DNA of 55,348 nucleotides from Dehalococcoidia bacterium. Lineage in GTDB: Bacteria > Chloroflexota > Dehalococcoidia > Dehalococcoidales > W111. Location: assembly GCA_011191985.1 (NCBI GenBank), contig DUEU01000071.1, forward strand, positions 1-55,348. The letters are read 5' to 3'. The notes under the pieces are model-generated. The model saw only the letters and a program-made list of their open reading frames with translations, ran no database searches and had not been told where the DNA came from. Below are positions 35,573-41,581 of the stretch, one piece after another; position 1 is the stretch's first letter, and every line of letters begins with the position of its first letter. The position numbers were made by a program, and so were the translations under genes.

Positions 35573-35956
35573 CTATTCTACGGGTTCGTACTTGGAGGGG
35601 CATTTCATTATAATTTGACTTGCCCGAAATACCCCGTCGGGGTGACCCTTTCCCTCAACCAGTATGTTAGAACCGACCTTAAACCCGCTGGGCTTGGCAC
35701 CCTGGTAAATCACCGGCAAGTTACGGCCACCTTCAGTGATGTCGAACCTGAGCTCGAGGTCGGCAGCATTCCAGTCAACCGGACTATCCGCTATCTTACC
35801 AGCTACCCTAACGTTGGTATCATGGAACTCGCTACCGCTCTCTAAAAACTCGCTCACCGTTAGATAGTAACTTACCGAACTACCAAAACTGAGGTAGAGA
35901 AGATAACCCACCACCAGTATAAGGATTACCCCCCCAATTAAATACTTCTTTTTCAT
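35573..35956 (-). CDS. ccmE: Cytochrome c maturation heme chaperone CcmE, CXXXY type
   Basis: 127 residues: an N-terminal anchor (about 5-24) and an OB-fold. Classical CcmE binds heme covalently through the histidine of HXXXY. Here the C-terminal motif is CPSKY, the CXXXY variant known from sulfate reducers, archaea and some Gram-positives. That variant usually goes with ccm operons lacking CcmH, as here. First gene of the operon. The best promoter would start transcription only about 6 bases before its ATG, so the message may be nearly leaderless. Confidence 0.92.
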   Translation of the reverse strand: MKKKYLIGGVILILVVGYLLYLSFGSSVSYYLTVSEFLESGSEFHDTNVRVAGKIADSPVDWNAADLELRFDITEGGRNLPVIYQGAKPSGFKVGSNILVEGKGHPDGVFRASQIIMKCPSKYEPVE

Positions 35957-35968
35957 ACCCCCATCTTT

Positions 35969-35998
35969 AGTCTACTGTGGCCGCCGGTATAGTGTCAA
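35969..35998 (-). promoter_or_regulatory. Promoter of the ccm operon
   Basis: Minus strand TTGACA (35993-35998), an 18-base spacer and TAGACT (35969-35974). It is divergent from the rhodanese/cytochrome promoter in a 333-base gap that also holds the latter's operator and leader. Confidence 0.6.
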
Positions 35999-36077
35999 TG
36001 AAAATCGCCTGAGAGAGCCATTCTCAGCCTCACCGCTGCCGGTTTCCCGACTCATGAAAAATACCGGCCAATAATGT

Positions 36078-36107
36078 TTGACTTAGCATACCTACGTATG
36101 GTATACT
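36078..36107 (+). promoter_or_regulatory. Promoter of the rhodanese/multiheme cytochrome operon
   Basis: TTGACT (36078-36083), an 18-base spacer and TATACT (36102-36107). The spacer and the first bases of the -10 are occupied by the dyad ATACC-N7-GGTAT. The predicted leader is about 175 bases. It contains a short cysteine-bearing open frame but no good ribosome site for it. Confidence 0.72.
36088..36104. promoter_or_regulatory. Operator candidate ATACC-N7-GGTAT (copy 1)
   Basis: Inverted repeat with half-sites ATACC (36088-36092) and GGTAT (36100-36104), centre TACGTAT. It fills the -35/-10 spacer of the rhodanese promoter, an ideal repressor position. The same half-sites with the same 7-base spacing recur at 41327-41343. 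The form resembles CsoR-family operators, which are A/T-ended dyads around a C/G tract. Confidence 0.65.
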
Positions 36108-36289
36108 TCACCGTTGGAATGTTATGCGGTTTTACGGTAGCCTCCTACGCTTCTACCCTATTAGCCCTGTTTCATATTTATCCACCTACTGGCTCAGCCT
36201 GGCAGCATCTAAATGATTGTGTCCGCCAGTGCTCCGGCCAGTGTTCATATACATTATTATAAATCGCACAGTAACAAGGAGGATAATTA

Positions 36290-37297
36290 ATGCGAGTAAG
36301 ACTATGGCCCGGTGTGGTAACCATTGTCGTCCTGCTGGCACTACTGGTATCAATTCCATTGCTCAGCGCCTGTGGTGGACCAAGTGAGACGCCAACTACC
36401 CCGACCACACCAACCACTCCAACAACACCGACCACTCCACCGACAGCAGAAGAATCCGAATTTGACGTAGTGCAGGATGCCGTGGCGGACTACCTGACCC
36501 ACATGGCTCAGCACATAAAGGCTTCCGATTTACACATGATGATAGTTGAAGGCGATGCTCCATACATCGTCAGTACGCAAAGCGCGGAAAATTATGCCAA
36601 GGGAAATATTCCCGGGGCAATTAATATCGCATTCAGCGAACTGACCACACTCCCCAAGGATGAGGAGATTCTCCTATATTGCGATTCAGGTCAGGTAGCT
36701 TCCTTCGGAGCGGTAGTACTCGGTGTTCTGGGCTATGATGTCAATAATCTAAAACACGGGATAGCCGGCTGGACTTCGGACCCGAGCATTGCCACGGCAC
36801 AGTTCGACCCGGAGAAACACCAGTCTGATTTCCAAACGGAGACCACGGCCAACGCTGGTTCGACCTATGACTACCCGGATATTGACAACACTACCTCAAC
36901 CGATACTGATGACATCATAGAGGCTGCAGTGGCAACGATATCGGCTAAATTTATCCTGGCAACTGATTTGAACATGAAGATTGCTGAAGGCGAGGACATG
37001 ACTGTCCTGGACATTCGCAAGGCGGAGTATTATGCCGCCGGGCACATTCCCGGTGCCATAAACTTCGGGATAAGCAAACTGGTCGAGAACCTGAACAAAC
37101 TTGACCCGGATGCACCAGTCTACGTATACTGCGATACTGGACACTGGGCGGCGGAGGCAGCGGCTCTACTGCAAGCGCTGGGGTATGACGCCTGGAGCCT
37201 CAAATACGGCATCTGCTCCTGGTCACCAGATGAGGCAATCAATAATGGCCTGTGCTACGATGCCGCCAGTATCCCGAATTACGAGTTGGAAAAATAG
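36290..37297 (+). CDS. Lipoprotein with two rhodanese-like domains
   Basis: 335 residues. A lipoprotein signal (lipobox LLSAC) is followed by a Thr/Pro linker (residues about 34-51) and two rhodanese-like domains. Domain 1 has an active-loop cysteine in YCDSGQVAS and domain 2 in YCDTGHWAA. Rhodaneses move sulfane sulfur as a cysteine persulfide. The loops lack the arginine of common CRTGxR rhodaneses, and domain 1 lacks the aspartate of the DVR motif (IVSTQSAENY), whereas domain 2 has LDIRKAEYYAAGHIPGAI. It would face outside, tethered to the membrane. SD AAGGAGG, ATG 36290. It precedes the multiheme cytochrome and is probably in the same operon. Confidence 0.92.
   Translation: MRVRLWPGVVTIVVLLALLVSIPLLSACGGPSETPTTPTTPTTPTTPTTPPTAEESEFDVVQDAVADYLTHMAQHIKASDLHMMIVEGDAPYIVSTQSAENYAKGNIPGAINIAFSELTTLPKDEEILLYCDSGQVASFGAVVLGVLGYDVNNLKHGIAGWTSDPSIATAQFDPEKHQSDFQTETTANAGSTYDYPDIDNTTSTDTDDIIEAAVATISAKFILATDLNMKIAEGEDMTVLDIRKAEYYAAGHIPGAINFGISKLVENLNKLDPDAPVYVYCDTGHWAAEAAALLQALGYDAWSLKYGICSWSPDEAINNGLCYDAASIPNYELEK
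36389..36442 (+). repeat. In-frame 9-base (Thr-Pro-Thr) coding repeat
   Basis: Eighteen codons encoding repeated TPT units form the flexible spacer after the lipidation site of the rhodanese lipoprotein. Codon usage varies between units, so it is an old or selected repeat rather than a fresh expansion. Confidence 0.85.
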
Positions 37298-37310
37298 CTT
37301 TTACAAAACT

Positions 37311-37346
37311 CTGCCTGTCCGGGGGCAATATCCCTCGGACGGGCAG
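37311..37346 (+). terminator. Strong hairpin between the rhodanese and cytochrome genes
   Basis: An 11-bp stem CTGCCTGTCCG/CGGACGGGCAG (one T-G pair) whose loop pairs further (GGGG with CCC). No U-tract follows, so it is more likely a partial terminator or mRNA stability element tuning expression between the two genes. Confidence 0.5.
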
Positions 37347-37409
37347 CCAAAGCCAATAAGGTTCATCAGTTACTACGTCTAATAAGGCCAAGAAGAAATG
37401 GAGTGGCCT

Positions 37410-38729
37410 ATGAAGCGACCGATATTAGCAGTGGCAGCGGCAATATTGGTGCTGTTTGTAATTGCCGCCTTTGGCTGTACGGAAGGAGAACCGGCGGTAA
37501 CCCCCGTAGAAGGGGAGGTAGTCGCCAGCTCCTGTGTAAGCTGCCACAGCGATAAAGACCTGCTTAAGGCAGTAGCTTCACCGGAACCAGAAGAGGCCGT
37601 GTCTGAGGCCACCACGGGCGAAGGCTGAGGGGGAGAGTTGCCTCCGTTGGAGGCATGGGAAAAGGTCTTCCTGGGTGATGCCGATTTCATGGAGAGCACC
37701 CACGGCAAGGTGGGTTGCGTTATCTGTCATGGTGGCGACAGCAGTATAGCAGACAAGGAACTGGCCCATACCGGGCTGTTAGCCGACCCTTCCGACATCA
37801 GTTGTGATACCTGTCACCAGGATATTGACGAGAAGCATGATTTCAGTCTCCATGCCACCCTCGGTGGCTTTCAGTCGGTTCTTGAAGCCAGGGGTGGTAA
37901 TCTGGAAGAGGGCTCCCCACTGGCCACGGCCTTTGAGAATCACTGCCAGCAGTGCCACACCTCCTGTGGTCAGTGCCACGTCAGTCGGCCGGATGAGACG
38001 GGCGGGGGACTGGTCTCGGACCATGAGTTCCGCCCTACTCCCTCGATGCAGTATAACTGTGTAGCCTGCCACGGCTCACGTGTTGGCGATGAATACCTCG
38101 GCAATAACGAGGGAATCCCAGCCGATGTCCACTGGACGCAGGCAACAATGACTTGCGCCAAATGCCACAGCCAGGAACTGCACGGCTCCAGCCAATCCGC
38201 AGCTACCCGATACCAGAATTCAAATGTCGTAAAATGTGAAGACTGCCATGAGGAAGTCTGGACAAACACGGAGGGTAATCCCCAGCATGAGCAGCACCTG
38301 AGCGACCTTCAATGCCAGGTGTGCCACTCTGTAGCCTATAAGAACTGCTACGGCTGTCATGTTGCTTTTGATGAGGAGGGGCTACCCTGCCGTACCAGTG
38401 AACCTTCCCAGATAGACTTTGAAATCGGCTACAATCCGCTGCGGTCCTCGGAGCGTCCCTACAAGTACGTAGTATTACGCCACGTACCTACTTGCCTGGG
38501 CACCTGTGACTACTATGGCGCCAACCTATTGCCAGACTTCAATGCCTTACCAACCTGGAAGTACGCCACGCCGCATAACATTCAGCTCAACACCCCACAA
38601 AATGAAAGCTGTGACGCCTGTCATGGCAACATTGACCTGTTCTTAACCGAAGATGACGTCCGCCCCGAGGAGAGAGAGCCCAATAAGGATGTCATTGTGA
38701 CCGGTAATCCTTATACGCCGGAGGAATAA
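37410..38729 (+). CDS. 11-heme lipoprotein cytochrome c with an in-frame UGA, probable selenocysteine
   Basis: 439 residues if UGA 37626-37628 is read as selenocysteine (U73). The start ATG 37410 follows GGAG with 6 bases. The N-terminus is a lipoprotein signal with lipobox AFGC (C23), then a first heme site CVSCH and TTGEG-U-GGELPPL. Ten more CXXCH sites follow: CVICH, CDTCH, CQQCH, CGQCH, CVACH, CAKCH, CEDCH, CQVCH, CYGCH and CDACH. The frame is unbroken across the UGA. The downstream part alone has no signal peptide, so its hemes could not be attached; this argues for read-through. A SECIS-like hairpin follows the UGA, and formate dehydrogenase in this window also uses UGA. Downstream Fe-S and cytochrome b genes complete a membrane complex. 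A recent nonsense mutation or sequencing error is the alternative. Confidence 0.85.
37626..37628 (+). other. In-frame UGA, predicted selenocysteine codon of the multiheme cytochrome
   Basis: TGA lies between codons for TTGEG and GGELPPL, within one continuous frame from the lipoprotein signal to the last heme. The only alternative initiation just after it is TTG 37638, whose nearest purine tract is two bases away. No second stop occurs before 38727. Confidence 0.78.
37629..37655 (+). promoter_or_regulatory. SECIS-like hairpin after the cytochrome UGA
   Basis: A perfect 7-bp stem TGCCTCC (37639-37645) / GGAGGCA (37649-37655) closes a 3-base loop GTT. The loop starts with G and lies 17 bases after the UGA. 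This fits the general bacterial SECIS description (short stem, G in the first loop positions, about 16-37 bases from the UGA). The formate dehydrogenase element has the same 7-bp stem and 3-base loop. Confidence 0.68.
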
Positions 38730-38736
38730 CCAGGGC

Positions 38737-39654
38737 ATGGAGCTAAGTCGAAGGAAATTTTTAAAAGCCTCCGCCTGTGCCGCTGGTGCTGCCGGTCTGC
38801 TGTTACTTAAGCCAGCAACCTCGGTCCTAGCCAGCGATTCACAGACTCGAGAAGGCATGGCCATGCTGGTGGATGTTACCAAATGCGTCAGTTGCTGGTG
38901 GTGCTACGCCGCCTGTAAAAATTACAACAGGCTACCGGAGACTATCAAACCCGACCCGGCAGACCCGCCCCCGCTTTCCCCTAAGGTCTGGACGACTCTG
39001 AAACCGATAAAGAAGGGTAATGAGTGGCATTCCCGAAAACAGGCGTGTAACCACTGCACTGATGCCGCCTGTGTTGCGGTCTGCCCCACCGGAGCGCTGA
39101 GCTACAACCATCAGGGTTTCGTCCAGTACGATAAGGAGAAATGCTCCGGCTGCGGGTATTGCGCCGAGTTCTGTCCCTTCGGGGTGCCGCAAATGGAGAG
39201 CAACCGGCTTACCGGGGTCGCTATCATGAACAAGTGCACTTTCTGCCAAGACCGGGTGGCCAATGGTGAGCAACCCGCCTGTGCCGAAGCCTGTCCCACG
39301 GGGGCAATCAAATTTGGCCAACGTTCAGAACTGGTGACGGAGGGACGGGGAAAAACAGCAGACCTGAGAAAGACAAATCCCGATGCGACCTTCTACGGAG
39401 ACAAAGAGCTAGACGGCCTGCACGTGATGTATGTGCTTGATGATGCACCGGCAGTATACGGTCTGCCCGCGGAACCTGAAGTCGCGGCGGCTACTTCAGT
39501 GCGAGACGTACTTCAATGGGTAGGAGCCGGCGCCACCGTCGCCGTAATTCTCGGCTTCGGTCTCAACTATATTGTCGCCCGCGAAGCAATGATGACCAGC
39601 CGTCTACCCGGGAAAGAGTATATGCGCAAGAGTAAAATTGAAGGCAAGCAATGA
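38737..39654 (+). CDS. Tat-exported four-cluster Fe-S subunit with C-terminal membrane helix (FdnH/HybA-like)
   Basis: 305 residues. The N-terminal Tat signal SRRKFLKASACAAGAAG is followed by ferredoxin motifs for four [4Fe-4S] clusters, including CVSCWWCYAACK, CTDAACVAVCP, CSGCGYCAEFCPFG and CTFCQDRVANGEQPACAEACP. A C-terminal membrane helix (about 257-277) resembles that of formate dehydrogenase beta subunits. It usually links a molybdenum catalytic subunit to a cytochrome b; here no such subunit is present and the multiheme cytochrome takes that place. It lies 7 bases after the cytochrome gene and overlaps the next gene (ATGA). Confidence 0.93.
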   Translation: MELSRRKFLKASACAAGAAGLLLLKPATSVLASDSQTREGMAMLVDVTKCVSCWWCYAACKNYNRLPETIKPDPADPPPLSPKVWTTLKPIKKGNEWHSRKQACNHCTDAACVAVCPTGALSYNHQGFVQYDKEKCSGCGYCAEFCPFGVPQMESNRLTGVAIMNKCTFCQDRVANGEQPACAEACPTGAIKFGQRSELVTEGRGKTADLRKTNPDATFYGDKELDGLHVMYVLDDAPAVYGLPAEPEVAAATSVRDVLQWVGAGATVAVILGFGLNYIVAREAMMTSRLPGKEYMRKSKIEGKQ

Positions 39655-40298
39655 CTGAACCGCGAGTAGTGGAGCGTTTCAAGAAGAGGACCATCTGGTT
39701 TCACTGGATTCATACTACCGCCTTCCTGGCGCTGATAGTGACCGGGGCAATTCTGTTCTTCCCGGGGCTCGGCGCTCCTGCCGCTGGCGGCCTGACCAGA
39801 CTTATTCACCGCATTGCGGCGGCACTCTTCGTGGCGGCACCAGTAATATACGCTGTGTTCAACCCGAGAATGACGCTGCATTTCATCAAGGAGACCCTGA
39901 CATGGGGCATAGACGACTTTGGCTGGGCAGAAGCCGCCCCGCTCTACTACTTCGGTGGTGGGGAGGAAAAGATGCCCCCGCAGGGACATGTAAATACCGG
40001 CCAGAAGATGTGGCAGGTTATCGTACTGGGCACTGGCGTTTTATTCTTTATAAGCGGCTTAATAATGTGGTTTTTCAAAGGAACGGTTACTACAGAAGTC
40101 TTTCAGTGGTGCGTTATTGTTCATGACGTTGCCTTTATCCTGGCCTTCCTCATGCTGCTGGTACATATCTACACCGGCGTCATTCATCCCCGGATGACTG
40201 AGTCGCTTCGTTCAATGTGGGACGGCAGAGTTTCCAAAACTTATGCCCGGCACCACTATGGCAAGTGGTATGATGAGACTTCGGCCGGTGACAAGTAG
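39651..40298 (+). CDS. Cytochrome b subunit (formate dehydrogenase gamma-like)
   Basis: 215 residues with four membrane helices. It is of the FdnI/cytochrome b561 type, with histidines in WFHWIHTTAFLAL, LIHRIAAALF and VHDVAFILAFLMLLVHIYTG positioned to bind two b hemes across the membrane. It would exchange electrons between menaquinone and the Fe-S subunit, connecting the extracytoplasmic cytochrome to the quinone pool. The start overlaps the Fe-S gene stop. Confidence 0.92.
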   Translation: MTEPRVVERFKKRTIWFHWIHTTAFLALIVTGAILFFPGLGAPAAGGLTRLIHRIAAALFVAAPVIYAVFNPRMTLHFIKETLTWGIDDFGWAEAAPLYYFGGGEEKMPPQGHVNTGQKMWQVIVLGTGVLFFISGLIMWFFKGTVTTEVFQWCVIVHDVAFILAFLMLLVHIYTGVIHPRMTESLRSMWDGRVSKTYARHHYGKWYDETSAGDK

Positions 40299-40327
40299 CG
40301 AAATTTACTCTCCGTTATTGGCTGAAT

Positions 40328-40612
40328 CTAGTCGCCTACCCGCACCCGACCCCAGATGCCGATTACTCTGGCTAGAGAATCAAGGGCAACCGTATCGGTT
40401 TCTTGAGCGGTCTGGCGGAAGCAGAGATGCATGTAGTTATTCAAGACCAACGCCCCGGTACTGTCAATAGCCGAACGTACGGCCGCTAGCTGGGTCACTA
40501 TACTTTCGCAATCCCGCTCTTCGGAAACCATTTTCTGGAGACCCCGTAACTGACCCTCGATTCTCTTGAGGCGCTTTAACACTGCTTCCCTTGATACTTC
40601 TTCCTGATTCAT
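40328..40612 (-). CDS. CsoR/CstR-family transcriptional repressor
   Basis: 94 residues, the all-helical DUF156 fold (VLKRLKRIEGQLRGLQKMV at the N-terminus). Copper-sensing CsoR uses C36, H61 and C65. The aligned residues here are C35, Y60 and C64, so the copper histidine is lost while both cysteines remain. That is the pattern of CstR-like repressors, which sense persulfide or polysulfide through the two cysteines and control rhodanese genes. The rhodanese operon converges on it from the plus strand. The start is ATG 40612, 5 bases after GGAGG; the TTG one codon upstream is less likely. Confidence 0.88.
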   Translation of the reverse strand: MNQEEVSREAVLKRLKRIEGQLRGLQKMVSEERDCESIVTQLAAVRSAIDSTGALVLNNYMHLCFRQTAQETDTVALDSLARVIGIWGRVRVGD

Positions 40613-40641
40613 CAAGTCCTCCGGAATACCAGCCTAGTTCA

Positions 40642-40651
40642 TAGTATACTA
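40642..40651. promoter_or_regulatory. Palindromic -10 region of the CsoR/CstR-like gene
   Basis: TAGTATACTA, a perfect 10-bp palindrome containing a minus-strand -10 TATACT (40643-40648), with a weak TATTCA 18 bases upstream. It lies 30 bases before the gene's start. It shares the TATACTA core with the outer arms of the operator at 41322-41348, so autoregulation is possible. Confidence 0.45.
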
Positions 40652-40721
40652 CAATCTAATATCGCCTGAATACAGCAGGAAAGCAGCGTGGTAATATTAG
40701 TACCGCCATGGCATCATAGAA

Positions 40722-40759
40722 CTAACCTGGTACCGGTTATTTCGTCAGCACCAGGTTAG
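40722..40759 (-). terminator. Hairpin overlapping the stop of the zinc-ribbon/HTH gene
   Basis: 10-bp arms CTAACCTGGT and ACCAGGTTAG with an 18-base loop that includes the stop codon region. No U-tract follows. It could limit read-through into the CsoR/CstR-like gene. Confidence 0.35.
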
Positions 40760-41279
40760 ATTCCAGTCGCTCTCTAGCGATATTCTGGGCCAGTTTCAGC
40801 AGTTTGCGCTTCTGGATGGATTTCCGGATACTTATAAGACGCCTCTTTTTTGCTCTGGCATCTTTATATATGTATTTCTGGCCCTCTTGATAACATCTTG
40901 GTGAGCAGTAGACCCTTCTGCCTTTCGGAATGGGGCGAGAGCACATTCTACATCGGCGGTTTTCCTGGTAATGGCTGATTATCTTAGCCACTGTCTGAGG
41001 AGACCATAGAAGGCGGTGATGCTTACCCGTTTTCCACTCCACCATCGGTATTATCATACGGTCTTCATATAAGTTCACGATTTGGTGCCTAGATAGGCCC
41101 AGTAGATCACAGATTTGGGCAGTGGACATCATATTAATTTTGGTTGTTCCGTAATTCTTGAAAAGTAGTTGCCTGATTCTCTCTTTGCTCTTGCCTGTCA
41201 TTTCGGCAATTTGCTGTAGAGATGCCCCAGCTTGCCGCATCCCGTATAAAGTGTCGATATTTAAAGAGGAGGTTGCCAT
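40737..41279 (-). CDS. HTH and zinc-ribbon protein of unknown family, likely DNA-binding
   Basis: 180 residues. Residues about 8-45 (MRQAGASLQQIAEMTGKSKERIRQLLF) look like a sigma-70 region 4 type helix-turn-helix. About 51-105 (STAQICDLLGLSRHQIVNLYEDRMIIP) resemble a second, MerR-like helix-turn-helix. Cysteines C110, C113, C125 and C129 (CRMC ... CSPRC) form a probable zinc ribbon, followed by a long lysine/arginine-rich helical tail. Its promoter is covered by a strong dyad, suggesting it is repressed by itself or by the neighbouring CsoR/CstR-like protein. I do not recognise the family. Confidence 0.82.
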   Translation of the reverse strand: MATSSLNIDTLYGMRQAGASLQQIAEMTGKSKERIRQLLFKNYGTTKINMMSTAQICDLLGLSRHQIVNLYEDRMIIPMVEWKTGKHHRLLWSPQTVAKIISHYQENRRCRMCSRPIPKGRRVYCSPRCYQEGQKYIYKDARAKKRRLISIRKSIQKRKLLKLAQNIARERLESNLVLTK

Positions 41280-41321
41280 GCTGAAATCTACTTAACAATG
41301 TGAAGAGCGCGCGTATTTAAC

Positions 41322-41348
41322 ATACTATACCCTAGACGGGTATAGTAT
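41322..41348. promoter_or_regulatory. Operator candidate, 11-bp inverted repeat containing ATACC-N7-GGTAT (copy 2)
   Basis: Perfect arms ATACTATACCC (41322-41332) and GGGTATAGTAT (41338-41348) around TAGAC. The inner part ATACC-N7-GGTAT (41327-41343) matches the dyad in the rhodanese promoter. It overlaps the -10 of the minus-strand promoter and its probable start site. Confidence 0.72.
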
Positions 41349-41373
41349 ATCTATTCCTGAATTACTATGTCAA
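41344..41373 (-). promoter_or_regulatory. Promoter of the zinc-ribbon/HTH gene
   Basis: Minus strand TTGACA (41368-41373), an 18-base spacer and TATACT (41344-41349), overlapped by the operator dyad. The leader is about 58 bases. Confidence 0.72.
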
Positions 41374-41504
41374 TACTAGCTATCACCACATATTTATAGA
41401 ATTAACTATTGGATATACGGACAAAGCGGAGTGCGCTGGCTTGACTCCTAAGCTTCGTTCAACAAAGTGTGTATAACTCTGAATAGTACGACAAGTGGTT
41501 GTTG

Positions 41505-41533
41505 TTGACAATATATCATGCTGGTGGTATTCG
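41505..41533 (+). promoter_or_regulatory. Weak promoter candidate for the beta-CASP nuclease gene
   Basis: TTGACA (41505-41510) with TATTCG (41528-41533) after 17 bases. The -35 is consensus but the -10 is poor. Confidence 0.4.
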
Positions 41534-41581
41534 TGTTTAAGTGGTATCATAAGTTAAAGTAACTACACTATAGGAACGAGT

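Noticed and set aside
36074..36262. 62-codon frame upstream of the rhodanese gene with three cysteines near its end, as a small protein or leader peptide.
   Set aside because: Its start lies upstream of the predicted transcription start and overlaps the operator; the internal ATG has no good Shine-Dalgarno sequence.
36389..36442. Short direct repeats as a CRISPR-like or mobile element.
   Set aside because: The 9-base repeat is in frame and encodes a Thr-Pro linker typical of lipoprotein stalks. No CRISPR array, transposase, tRNA or rRNA was seen in the window.
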